Shown here: one piece after another, positions 53,715-62,650 of the stretch
Numbering within the stretch: position 1 is the stretch's first letter
Layout of the letters: the number at the start of each line of letters is the position of its first letter
NCBI RefSeq assembly: GCF_002080045.1
Contig: NZ_MUIN01000015.1
Location: forward strand, 280,380 to 344,379
Origin: Pseudomonas sp. Bc-h
Lineage (GTDB): Bacteria; Pseudomonadota; Gammaproteobacteria; Pseudomonadales; Pseudomonadaceae
Reading direction: 5' to 3'
Length of the DNA: 64,000 nt
The notes under the pieces: generated by a model
Database searches by the model: none
What the model was told of the DNA's origin: nothing
What the model saw: the letters and a program-made list of their open reading frames with translations, nothing else
Translations under genes and position numbers: made by a program

Positions 53715-54638
53715 TCAGGCGCCAGCGATCATCAGGTCGAGGTTCTGCACCGCTGCCCCTGCGGCGCCTTTGCCGAGGTTGTCGAACACCGCCGCCAGCA
53801 ACACGTGCCCGGCGTTTTCGAACACCATCAGCCGCAGTTTATCGGTGTCGTTCAGCACCCGAGGGTCCAGACCGCCGAGCGCTTTCGACTCATCCAGCTT
53901 CATGACCTCGACAAACCCGCTGCCCGCGTAATGCTGTTCCAGGCAGGCGTGCAGTTTCGCACCGGTTACACCCGGTGCCAGCAGGCGCAGTTGCAACGGG
54001 ATGGTCAGCACGATGCCCTGACGAAACGAGCCGTAGGCCGGAATGAACACCGGCCGCTCGCTGAGGCCGCTGTATTGCTGGATTTCCGGAATGTGCTTGT
54101 GCGCCAGACCCAGGCCATACACCTGAAACGGCGTTGCCTGCGCAGCGTCCGGGCCTTCGAACTCATCGACACCGGCACGCCCCTTGCCTGAATAGCCCGA
54201 CACGGCGTTGATGCTGATCGGGTAGTCATGGGGAATCAGTCCTGCATCCAGCAACGGGCGCAGCAAGCCGATTGCGCCGGTCGGGTAGCAGCCTGGGTTG
54301 CTGACCCGGCTGGCGCTGGCGATGGTGGCTTTCTGCTGCTGACTCATCTGCGCGAAACCGTACACCCAATCCGGCTCGGTGCGGTGGGCCGAGCTGGCGT
54401 CGATCACCCGCACGTCCGGGTTTTCAATGCTCTGCGCGGCGGCGCGGGCGGCGTCGTCCGGCAGGCACAACACGGCAATGTCGCAGGCGTTGATCGCCAC
54501 CGCACGGCTCTTGGCGTTCTTGCGCTGATCGGCCGGCAGCGTTACCAGTTTCAGGTCGCGGCGGCCTTGCAGCCGTTGGTGGATCTGCAGGCCGGTGGTG
54601 CCTTGGTCGCCGTCGATGAAAACAACTGGAATGGACAT
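53715..54638 (-). CDS. argC: N-acetyl-gamma-glutamyl-phosphate reductase, short type
   Basis: 307 residues from ATG 54638. N-terminal FIDGDQGTTGLQIHQRL is the NADP-binding start of the type 2 family. The catalytic Cys is in SNPGCYPTGAIG. The sequence VSGYSGKGRAGVDEFEG and the length (about 310, not the ~345 of the main ArgC) mark the short type. It reduces N-acetylglutamyl phosphate in arginine synthesis. Pseudomonas genomes often have a second, longer argC elsewhere. A LysR gene is divergent. Confidence 0.93.
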   Translation of the reverse strand: MSIPVVFIDGDQGTTGLQIHQRLQGRRDLKLVTLPADQRKNAKSRAVAINACDIAVLCLPDDAARAAAQSIENPDVRVIDASSAHRTEPDWVYGFAQMSQQQKATIASASRVSNPGCYPTGAIGLLRPLLDAGLIPHDYPISINAVSGYSGKGRAGVDEFEGPDAAQATPFQVYGLGLAHKHIPEIQQYSGLSERPVFIPAYGSFRQGIVLTIPLQLRLLAPGVTGAKLHACLEQHYAGSGFVEVMKLDESKALGGLDPRVLNDTDKLRLMVFENAGHVLLAAVFDNLGKGAAGAAVQNLDLMIAGA

Positions 54639-54749
54639 GCAAGTGCTCTCGAAGAAGTCATCAATGGCGATCATCTTCGAGCAGGGCGTAAGATAGGAAA
54701 AGTTGAATTTAATAACCGTCAGATTCAGTTTTTCTGAAGAGAAAATACC

Positions 54750-55634
54750 ATGCGTGAAATCAGCCTGGACCGTCTGCGCACCCTGGTGGCGATTGCCGAC
54801 CTTGGCTCGTTCGCCGAAGCGGCGCGGGTGCTGAACCTGGCGCCACCGACGGTGAGCCTGCACATCGCCGATCTGGAGGAGCGGGTGGGCGCCAGCCTGC
54901 TGTCGCGTACTCGAGGTCGGGTGCAGCCCTCGGCCATTGGCGAAACCCTGATCGAGCGCGCCCGTCGGCTGCTGAGCGATGCCGATCAAGCGCTGGAAGA
55001 TGTGCAGCGGCAAGTGCAGGGGCTGGCGGGGCGTGTGCGTCTGGGCGCATCAACCGGCGTCATCGCGCAACTGATTCCCCATGCGCTGGAAACCCTGACT
55101 CGGGACCATGAGGACATCGACGTTCAAGTGGCTGTGCTCACCTCGCAGCAGACCTTGCAGAAGCTGGCCGATGGCAGTCTCGACATCGGCGTGATCGCGT
55201 TGCCTCAGGCACCGGTCAAGGGCTTGCAGATCAAGCCGTGGCGACGGGATCCGGTCATGGCGTTCCTGCCGGCGCGCTGGGATTGCCCGCCCGTGATCAC
55301 ACCGAGCTGGCTCGCGGGGCAGCCGCTGATTCTCAACGACAACAGCACGCGGCTGTCACGTCAGGTCGGGGAGTGGTTCGCCAGCGAAGGGCCGCAGCCG
55401 ACGCCGCGCATTCAGCTCAATTACAACGATGCGATCAAGAGCCTGGTGGCAGCGGGGTATGGCGCGACATTACTCCCCCATGAAGCATCGACGCCCTTGC
55501 CGGAAAACCGGATCGCCATGCGCCCGTTACAACCGACCTTATGGCGAGAACTGGGCATCGCCCATCGTGGCGGAGCAGTCGAACGCTCGACTGAGCACGT
55601 GCTGGAGGTGTTGTGGGGGTTGGAGGCGTTGTAG
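54750..55634 (+). CDS. LysR-family regulator next to argC
   Basis: 294 residues. HTH: LVAIADLGSFAEAARVLNLA, then HIADLEERVGASLLSR. Divergent from argC, so it may regulate that gene. It ends 7 bases from the convergent CAP-domain gene. Confidence 0.92.
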   Translation: MREISLDRLRTLVAIADLGSFAEAARVLNLAPPTVSLHIADLEERVGASLLSRTRGRVQPSAIGETLIERARRLLSDADQALEDVQRQVQGLAGRVRLGASTGVIAQLIPHALETLTRDHEDIDVQVAVLTSQQTLQKLADGSLDIGVIALPQAPVKGLQIKPWRRDPVMAFLPARWDCPPVITPSWLAGQPLILNDNSTRLSRQVGEWFASEGPQPTPRIQLNYNDAIKSLVAAGYGATLLPHEASTPLPENRIAMRPLQPTLWRELGIAHRGGAVERSTEHVLEVLWGLEAL

Positions 55635-55641
55635 GGAAATT

Positions 55642-56502
55642 TCAGGGCGCCCCGAACAGCATGGTCCAGTAGATGCCCAGATCGCTGCGTGTATTGGTCG
55701 CATAAGCCGCGCCGACCTGGGTGAACATCGGGTTCATCAGATTGGCGCAATGACCGGGGCTGGCCAGCCAGCTTTGCATCGCCTGAGTGGGCGAGCCCTG
55801 GCCGGCGGCGATGTTCTCGCCTATCTGCCGCCCCCGGTAACCAGCGACTCGTGCCCGGTCAGCAGGAGTGTCGCCGTCGGGGTCCTGATGAGCGAAATAG
55901 TTGTCGTTGGCCATCGCCTTGCTGTGGCCTTGGGCGGCCGTTCCCAATGCATTGCTCCAACTGAGTGGACGCGCGGCGGCGAAGCGGCGGTAGCCGCACA
56001 TTCTCGGTTGAGCGCGAGCCGCGTTGACTTGTGCCAGCAAGGCGTTGTCTGCGCTGCGCACATCGGTCAGGTGTGTATCGAGCAATGGCTTGGCCAACAC
56101 CAGTTGCCAGTGACCGCCTGCGTGACTGACGCCGATGTCTGCGGCCTGCGTGTCGAGCATCGAATCGCAGTATTCCCGTTGCAGCATGGCGAACGCCGCG
56201 GTGGCGTCCCACGCGCCGACCAGTTGAATGCTTTGCACGCTGGCAGCCTGATAACCGGCGGCTTTCAAGCCCTCCCGCAAACTCCCGCCATAGCCAACCG
56301 GCAAGGCAACGCTGGCCTTGAGCGACAGCGGTGCCAGCGCCGAAACAACCCGGCCTTCACAGCGTTGCGGATGCGCCCGGTAGCTGTTGATTGCCTGCAC
56401 CAATTGCCGCTCGCCGTCGGCATGGGCCGGCGCAGCGATGATGTACAGCGAACAGGCAAGGCAGAGCAGGGCGAGGCGGGAACGACGAACAGGTGGGCGC
56501 AT
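55642..56502 (-). CDS. CAP-domain (SCP/PR-1) exported protein
   Basis: 286 residues from ATG 56502, which gives a clean signal peptide (ends APAHA); an ATG at 56526 is possible. A C-terminal CAP domain (about 150-280) has HSKAMANDNYFAHQDPDG, GENIAAGQGSP and WLASPGHCANLMNPMFTQVG, with the conserved His and Glu sites. CAP proteins may bind sterols or lipids or act as proteases; role here unknown. Confidence 0.87.
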   Translation of the reverse strand: MRPPVRRSRLALLCLACSLYIIAAPAHADGERQLVQAINSYRAHPQRCEGRVVSALAPLSLKASVALPVGYGGSLREGLKAAGYQAASVQSIQLVGAWDATAAFAMLQREYCDSMLDTQAADIGVSHAGGHWQLVLAKPLLDTHLTDVRSADNALLAQVNAARAQPRMCGYRRFAAARPLSWSNALGTAAQGHSKAMANDNYFAHQDPDGDTPADRARVAGYRGRQIGENIAAGQGSPTQAMQSWLASPGHCANLMNPMFTQVGAAYATNTRSDLGIYWTMLFGAP

Positions 56503-56654
56503 GAGGCGAACAGCTCGAATGATCATAACGGGAGGGTGCGGGTCGGGAGCTGAGGCGTGCGCGGCCAGTATGAAACTGGCTGCGAACGTCAGGGCGCGGA
56601 TAGGACTGTGGGTTTGAGGACTAGTTGCAGGCGTGACAAAAATTTCATTCTGAC

Positions 56655-56712
56655 GAGCCGTTAGCCGGCGGTGGCGTTTTTGAATACGCCACCGCCGGCA
56701 AGCTGTGCTGAT
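56655..56712. repeat. REP-like palindrome, copy E
   Basis: AGCCGGCGGTGGCG and CGCCACCGCCGGCAAGCT, 11 bases apart, between two minus-strand genes. Confidence 0.75.
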
Positions 56713-56723
56713 ACAGGACGTGG

Positions 56724-58862
56724 TTATTGCAAATCACTGGCAAACGGCATCAGCGGCCCATCGCTTGGCCTGCGTCCGGTAGCGCCGATGGCGTTGAGCA
56801 GGATCTCCACATCCTTGGCCCGTGGGGTGGTGGATTTCGCGTCCACCGGCCGCACGACCACCGAATTCTCGTCGCCGACTTCACCCTGCGCGAGGGTCAG
56901 CGACGGGTGATCGAACGGTGCCTGTTCCCAGGCCACGCGCGGATCGGTGAGGCCGACCTCCATGAAGCGGACCAGCGCGTCGATCTCGCTCGGCGTCAGG
57001 TTCAACGCGGTCATGTCCGGGTCCAGGTTGGAGGCGTTGTGCTGGTTCACGCTCGGATGATCGAAGCCGCTGGTGTTGCTCGCATCTTCGCCTCGGCGGT
57101 CGCCGCCACGGTTATAGAACTCCACCACCTGCTTGAGCGTCGAGCGGCTGCCGTTGTGGAAGTACGGGCCGGTCAGCGCGATGTTGCGCAGGGTCGGCGT
57201 CTTGAACGCGCCGTCCACCGAGTCGCGGAAACCGACGTTGGGTCTGAGCGTGGCATCGCAAGGGATCGCCGGGCTCAGCGGCGCTTCGAATTTGCACACA
57301 TCGACCTCGAACGGGTCTGGAACGCTCAGGCCTTGCAGCAGCGTGTTGTACTGACGGGTGAACGACAGCGGATTGCCCCAGGCGTCGCTGCCGCCCAGCG
57401 CCAGATCTTCCTCGGTGGGCCGCACGCCGGTGTTATAGAAACCGTTGTCGTAAAGCGTGATCAGATTGTCGGCCATGACCATCCGCTCGATGCGTTCACG
57501 GGGCTCCAGGCGCAGGCGGGTGGCGGCGTTGGTCAGCTCGGGACCGGCGTGACAAGCCACGCATTTGCCCTTGCCGGTGAACAGGTTCATGCCCTGAACG
57601 GCCTGCGCATCCATGGCCTGGGCGTTACCTTGCAGATAGGCGTCCAGCGGGGTCTGGTCGGAGACCAGAGTCGACTCGTACAGCTGAATCGCCAGCCCGA
57701 AGAACAGCGGGAAGTTGGCCTCGATCTGCGCGTAATCCACACCGCCCAGTGACACCGGTTGTGAGGCATTCCACAGCCGTGGGTGGAACGCGGCCTTGAT
57801 CAGGTCGCGGTAGCTGGGGCGGCGAACGGCGATCGATGACAGCACCGAATCATTGGAGGCGATGCGTTGATGGCTGAGCACCAGCGAATCGAGCATGCGC
57901 CGACCGATGTCGGCGAAGGTGCGCCCGCCACAGGACATCTCGACCGGGCTGCCGGGAGGTCCCACCGCTTGAGACGCCGCCGACGCGTCGTTGAGCGCCA
58001 GCCTGACCTTGATTGCCACTGGGTTGCGTTCAGTGGTCACGAAAATTGCGGCATCAGGGTCGCGGTTACCGAACGGCGAGAAACCGTTGAACACGTTGTT
58101 CGCTCGGCCATCCCAGAAGTTGCGCACGTTGAACGCAGCGTTGATCACCGTAGGCGCGTTGCGTGCGGTGCTGCGCCGCACGCTGATCCTGTTGACCGCG
58201 AATAACGCGTCAGTCACCGGGGTGCAGCGGTCGAAACGCGGCTGGCGCGGGCGCACGTAGTTGGCCTCGAACACGCCTTGAGAGCCGACCACATCGTCGC
58301 TGGAATAGACGATCGGCGAGTTGCGATCCAGCGGGTCTGCCAGCACATGGTTCGGGAAGTCGGTTTTTTTCAGCGTGTAGTTCGGGCCGCCCTTGCCGCC
58401 GGAGAGCGTGGCGTAGGAGGGCGTATCCCCCGGAATGTTCGGCGCAATGAACGGCTTGTTGAACAACGACGCCGAGTTGGCATTGGTGTGGGCCTGGCCG
58501 GGGTTGAGCTGGTTGGTGATGCGATGGTCGACCCCCGCGTGGTAGTGGCATGAGGCACAGGCGGTGAAGCCGTCGCTGCCAAAATCCTGATCCCAGAACA
58601 TGGCCTTGCCGAGGCGGATCGCGGCATCGCGGTTGAGGACGAAGTCGCCCATCAGATCGACCTTGCGACCGCCTTCTGTACCGGACGGGTCGGGGGGCGT
58701 CAGGCCGCGCATGGATGCCAGGGTCGGAATGTCCAGCGCTGGATCCACCACTTCTACTGGCGTGGCGGCGAAGACGCCGGGCCCGGATACAGAACCCGCC
58801 ACCAGACTTGCCGCCAGGGCGCAGGTCAGACGCAGGCTTCTAAAACTGATCAGGTCATTCAT
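56724..58862 (-). CDS. Cytochrome c peroxidase / MauG-family di-haem protein
   Basis: 712 residues from ATG 58862; the open frame runs to 59057 but through spacer. Signal peptide ends GVFAA. Two haem motifs: CASCH near residue 100 and CVACH near residue 434. It is much longer than a standard CcpA (about 330-350), with a long insert between the haem domains and a YFHNGSRSTLKQVVEFYNRG domain end. It presumably reduces peroxide or oxidises a periplasmic partner; the substrate is unknown. Confidence 0.9.
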   Translation of the reverse strand: MNDLISFRSLRLTCALAASLVAGSVSGPGVFAATPVEVVDPALDIPTLASMRGLTPPDPSGTEGGRKVDLMGDFVLNRDAAIRLGKAMFWDQDFGSDGFTACASCHYHAGVDHRITNQLNPGQAHTNANSASLFNKPFIAPNIPGDTPSYATLSGGKGGPNYTLKKTDFPNHVLADPLDRNSPIVYSSDDVVGSQGVFEANYVRPRQPRFDRCTPVTDALFAVNRISVRRSTARNAPTVINAAFNVRNFWDGRANNVFNGFSPFGNRDPDAAIFVTTERNPVAIKVRLALNDASAASQAVGPPGSPVEMSCGGRTFADIGRRMLDSLVLSHQRIASNDSVLSSIAVRRPSYRDLIKAAFHPRLWNASQPVSLGGVDYAQIEANFPLFFGLAIQLYESTLVSDQTPLDAYLQGNAQAMDAQAVQGMNLFTGKGKCVACHAGPELTNAATRLRLEPRERIERMVMADNLITLYDNGFYNTGVRPTEEDLALGGSDAWGNPLSFTRQYNTLLQGLSVPDPFEVDVCKFEAPLSPAIPCDATLRPNVGFRDSVDGAFKTPTLRNIALTGPYFHNGSRSTLKQVVEFYNRGGDRRGEDASNTSGFDHPSVNQHNASNLDPDMTALNLTPSEIDALVRFMEVGLTDPRVAWEQAPFDHPSLTLAQGEVGDENSVVVRPVDAKSTTPRAKDVEILLNAIGATGRRPSDGPLMPFASDLQ

Positions 58863-59640
58863 GGTGTCGGCACTCTCGATGAGTGAAGGCTCGCGGAGCT
58901 GTTCTTGTTCTTTTATGAAATTCCGGCCAAAGAAACTGCGGCCCGCGTGTTGAACACGTCGACTGGAAGTTAGATGGCAGGGTGCAGACGACACGTTGGC
59001 GTTTACGGTTGCCGATTCAAGTGCTGTCGCGAGGACAGAGGCTGCTGAGAATGACAATAGCGCTGCCAGAAAAAATTGGAAGATATATTTCTAAATATTT
59101 TTATCGGGTCGATGGTGAGTTTAGTTATTGGGTTCCAGGGTGGGGAAGTGCGCGGTTAAAACCGGAAAAGTGGGTGTGTTGCTTCCCCGCTTTTGGGGGA
59201 TAGGTCCGCTACTGCCGTAAGGATGAAAGGCGAATTCTCATCTCAATCAAGGGGTTGATGGAGTGGAGATTTGTCGGTGGAGGATTGGCAGACAAATTGC
59301 TAAGTACCGTATGTCGTGATCAGTTCGAAGCATAAAGAGGCGTTATGGGCTAACGAAGGTCACGCTGCAACAGCAGAGTTGAGTTGTTTGTTTTGGACGG
59401 GGCGCGCAAGTAAGAAAGTAGCGTTTGTGTGGTTGCACACTGCGACCGCTATTGTTTTTATAGCGGCTATTGATGAGGTTGTTGAATAACCAAGTTGCGC
59501 CTGTTGAGCCCAGCCAGCCCATTCACTCGCGCGGCTGCCAAAGTCATCAAACGCTGCTTTAATAAGGGTTCCCGCTCGCGCCACCGAATCTTGGCAATCA
59601 GGCTCGGTGGCAAGCCGTCAATCGATGAGGAAGTGCACAG
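58863..59640. other. Gene-free region, AT-richer
   Basis: About 780 bases with no convincing gene. A short 7-bp stem (GGGGAAG / CTTCCCC, near 59140-59190) is present. Small open frames are not supported by start or codon use. It may hold a regulatory RNA, but I cannot show one. Confidence 0.5.
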
Positions 59641-60528
59641 ATGACCCGTCTCACTGCCAAGGATTTCGCCCCTGAATTGCTCGAGCTTTACGACTTCTAC
59701 GTTCACGGCAAGATCAACCGTCGGGAGTTTCTCGACCGGGCTGCGGTGTTCACCCTGGGTGGCCTGACCGCTACGGCGATTCTAGCGTCGCTGAGCCCCA
59801 ATTACGCGCTGGCCGAGCAGGTGGAGTTCACCGACCCTGACATCGCCGCCGAATACATTTCCTATCCGTCTCCCAAGGGCCATGGCCAGGTCCGCGGCTA
59901 TCTGGTGCGCCCCGCGAAAGCCAGCGCAAAGGTGCCTGCGGTATTGGTGGTGCACGAAAACCGTGGCCTGAACCCATATATAGAAGACGTCGCCCGCCGC
60001 GTGGCCAAGGCCGGCTTTGTAGCGCTGGCACCTGACGGGTTGTCCTCGGTCGGCGGTTATCCCGGCAACGATGACAAGGGCCGCGAGCTGCAGCAGAAGG
60101 TCGACCCTGAAAAACTGATGAATGACTTCTTCGCCGCCATCGAATGGCTGATGGCGCATCACGCATCCACCGGCAAGGTCGGCATCACCGGTTTCTGCTA
60201 CGGCGGCGGTGTGGCCAATGCGGCAGCGGTGGCGTATCCGGAACTCGCTGCTGCGGTCCCGTTCTACGGACGGCAACCCAAGGCTGAGGATGTGGCCCGC
60301 ATCAAGGCGCCACTGTTGTTGCACTATGCTGAACTGGACAAACCGATCACCGACGGCTGGCCGGCCTATGAGCAGGCGCTCAAGGCCGCTGGCAAGACTT
60401 ACGAGGCGCACATCTATCCGGGCGTCAACCACGGTTTTCATAACGACTCGACACCGCGCTACGACGATGCGGCGGCAAGGCTGGCGTGGGACCGCACGCT
60501 GGCCTGGTTCAACAAATACCTGGTCTGA
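59641..60528 (+). CDS. Dienelactone-hydrolase-family enzyme (YghX-like)
   Basis: 295 residues. An N-terminal Tat-like signal (RREFLDRAAVFTLGGLTATA) with a hydrophobic stretch to about 60 suggests export. The alpha/beta-hydrolase core has the nucleophile Cys in GFCYGGGVAN, the Asp near LLLHYAELDKPI, and the His in GVNHGFHND. The Cys nucleophile is the dienelactone hydrolase type. Substrate unknown. Confidence 0.9.
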   Translation: MTRLTAKDFAPELLELYDFYVHGKINRREFLDRAAVFTLGGLTATAILASLSPNYALAEQVEFTDPDIAAEYISYPSPKGHGQVRGYLVRPAKASAKVPAVLVVHENRGLNPYIEDVARRVAKAGFVALAPDGLSSVGGYPGNDDKGRELQQKVDPEKLMNDFFAAIEWLMAHHASTGKVGITGFCYGGGVANAAAVAYPELAAAVPFYGRQPKAEDVARIKAPLLLHYAELDKPITDGWPAYEQALKAAGKTYEAHIYPGVNHGFHNDSTPRYDDAAARLAWDRTLAWFNKYLV

Positions 60529-61263
60529 AGCGGTTGCCAGGTCACGTTTGCAGCATGCCCTCTCTCACTTGGCGAAAATGCACGGTCCATCGACCGTGCA
60601 AGGCCGCGATCAATCCACCGGAGAACTGGAACTGTCCGTTAACTTTTCGCGCAACTAGAAAGTTGTGCTTATGTGCATGACCGATTGAATCGCGCATTGT
60701 TTCGTCTTCGCGATTCGAAGGGTTCTTAATTATTTCTGCATCTGTATACAGTTTTGCCAATGTCACAAATGTGGCGTCAATAAGTTGATTTTATTACTCC
60801 CTCTCGTCTAGTTTTGGATCCTGTTGAGGGATATCGCTGCTACAGTCAATTGTAATTCGCACCCGTTGAGCGGTCGCGGCTCGCGGACAGCAGGCTCTAT
60901 TCAGAAGTTCAACGCTTTACACTTTGATGTGGGCTGGTGCACACTCTTTAACGCTCTACGGCGGGATTTACCAGCTGGTTAAGCGTCGCAAAATCTGAGA
61001 TTGACCTCCCTCTTTTATAAAAGTTTAAAAAACAACCAATGTTGTTAAGCAGGTTATAAAACCTTTTGCATTGGTGTTTTTATCTGCTAATAATCTTCGC
61101 TGTTTCGGGCACTAGGGACGCCTCAATTTCACAATGAAGTGAACATCGAATCGACTCTCCGATTGTTGCCGTCCGACCATTACTGACACTTTCGAGCGAC
61201 TTGGCCGGCTGCGGTGCAAGTACGCTGTCGTGCGGCGCATGCAAATGCGCGGGAGGAATATGA
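60529..61263. promoter_or_regulatory. Long AT-rich leader of the exopolysaccharide operon
   Basis: About 735 bases with no gene; clearly AT-richer than the flanks from 60650 on. A 9-bp hairpin (60579-60600, TGCACGGTC/GACCGTGCA) follows the hydrolase gene. A candidate sigma70 promoter sits at 61066-61094. Confidence 0.6.
61066..61094 (+). promoter_or_regulatory. Predicted sigma70 promoter of wecB
   Basis: TTGCAT at 61066-61071 and AATAAT at 61089-61094, 17-base spacer, giving a leader of about 160 bases before the wecB start. Confidence 0.5.
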
Positions 61264-62496
61264 ATGGCTCGAGCTCACCCCAAGCTGAAAGTCCTTTCGA
61301 TTTTTGGTACACGCCCTGAAGCCATCAAGATGGCTCCGCTGGTAAAAGCGCTGGCTGCGGAACCGGGTATCGATTCGCAAATCTGCATCACCGGGCAGCA
61401 CCAGAGCATGCTGCAGCAAGTGCTGGACATGTTTGACCTCAAGGCCGATTACACCCTCGACGTCATGACCCCGGGTCAGACGCTCAATACCCTGACCGCC
61501 GCGCTCTACGCCGCCATCGACCCGGTGCTGGAACAGGCGCAGCCGGACAAGGTGCTGGTGCATGGCGACACCACGTCGGCGATGGTCGCGGCCATGTCGG
61601 CGTTCCATCGGCGCATTCCCGTGGCGCACATCGAGGCCGGTTTGCGCACCGGCGACATTCATCAGCCGTGGCCGGAAGAAATGAACCGGCGCAGCATCGA
61701 TCTGATCGCCGACCACCTGTTCACGCCCACGGCGCAGTCCCGGCGCAATGTGCTCGGCGAGCGTTTACAGGGCACCTCGTTCGTCACCGGCAACACGGTG
61801 ATCGATGCGCTGAAGATGACCGCCGAACGCATCGACAACAACCGTCAGTTGCGCGTGGCCCTCGATCGCCAGTTCGGCTTTCTGGACACGTCGCGCAAGC
61901 TGCTGCTGGTCACCGGCCATCGTCGGGAAAACTTCGGCGAGGGCTTCCTCGACATCTGCAAGGCGCTGCGAACCCTTGCCAGCCGCGATGACATTCAGAT
62001 CGTCTATCCGGTGCACCTGAACCCCAATGTGTTGGGGCCGGTGACCGAGCAACTGGGTGACCTCGCAAACGTTCACCTGATCAAGCCACTGGACTATCTG
62101 TCGTTTGTGCGCCTGATGCAGTTGGCGCATGTCGTGCTGACCGATTCTGGCGGTGTGCAGGAAGAAGCCCCTTCGCTGGGCAAACCGGTGCTGGTCATGC
62201 GCGATGTTACCGAGCGCCCGGAAGCCGTAGCCGCCGGCACGGTGCGCCTGGTGGGCACCGATCCCAACGCCATCGTGCGCGGCGTCTGCGCCTTGTTCGA
62301 TGACGAACAACTGTGGCGCATGGCCTCGCAATCGGCCAACCCTTACGGCGACGGCAAGGCGTGTGCGCGCATCGTCGATGCCTTGATGGGGCGTCCGGTG
62401 GATGAGTTCGTGGTCGAACTCCCTGCCAAACGTTCTGAGCCGAGTGAGGCGCAACGCCTGCCGGCGCAACTGCGGTCGGTCTCCAGTCTGCATTAG
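61264..62496 (+). CDS. wecB: UDP-N-acetylglucosamine 2-epimerase (non-hydrolysing)
   Basis: 410 residues, ATG 61264 with GGAGGA eight bases upstream. Family motifs: FGTRPEAIKMAPLV at the N terminus, HGDTTSAM near residue 100, HIEAGLRTGD, and DSGGVQEEAPSLGKPVLVMR near residue 290-310. It makes UDP-ManNAc from UDP-GlcNAc. First gene before a BcsB-like gene, so it probably serves an exopolysaccharide rather than ECA. Confidence 0.95.
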   Translation: MARAHPKLKVLSIFGTRPEAIKMAPLVKALAAEPGIDSQICITGQHQSMLQQVLDMFDLKADYTLDVMTPGQTLNTLTAALYAAIDPVLEQAQPDKVLVHGDTTSAMVAAMSAFHRRIPVAHIEAGLRTGDIHQPWPEEMNRRSIDLIADHLFTPTAQSRRNVLGERLQGTSFVTGNTVIDALKMTAERIDNNRQLRVALDRQFGFLDTSRKLLLVTGHRRENFGEGFLDICKALRTLASRDDIQIVYPVHLNPNVLGPVTEQLGDLANVHLIKPLDYLSFVRLMQLAHVVLTDSGGVQEEAPSLGKPVLVMRDVTERPEAVAAGTVRLVGTDPNAIVRGVCALFDDEQLWRMASQSANPYGDGKACARIVDALMGRPVDEFVVELPAKRSEPSEAQRLPAQLRSVSSLH

Positions 62497-62544
62497 TGAC
62501 CGCTGCGCACCCTGGCCCGCCATCACCATGGCGGCCCGCTGAAA

Positions 62545-62622
62545 TCCCCGTGGGAGCGGATCCATCCTGGACAGGCGCGAGCCACGCGCTGGTCGCGCTA
62601 GCCGTTCGCCAGTCTCCCACGC
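62545..62622. repeat. Palindromic intergenic element between wecB and the BcsB-like gene
   Basis: GTGGGAGCGG... and ...CTCCCACG arms about 50 bases apart, a variant of the TGTGGGAG-family repeats. Confidence 0.6.
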
Positions 62623-62650
62623 AACATTCGTATTGAAGAGATCTGACTGA

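Noticed and set aside
58982..59203. 73-codon frame in the gap before the dienelactone hydrolase gene
   Set aside because: No ribosome-binding site, no family match, composition unlike the window's genes.
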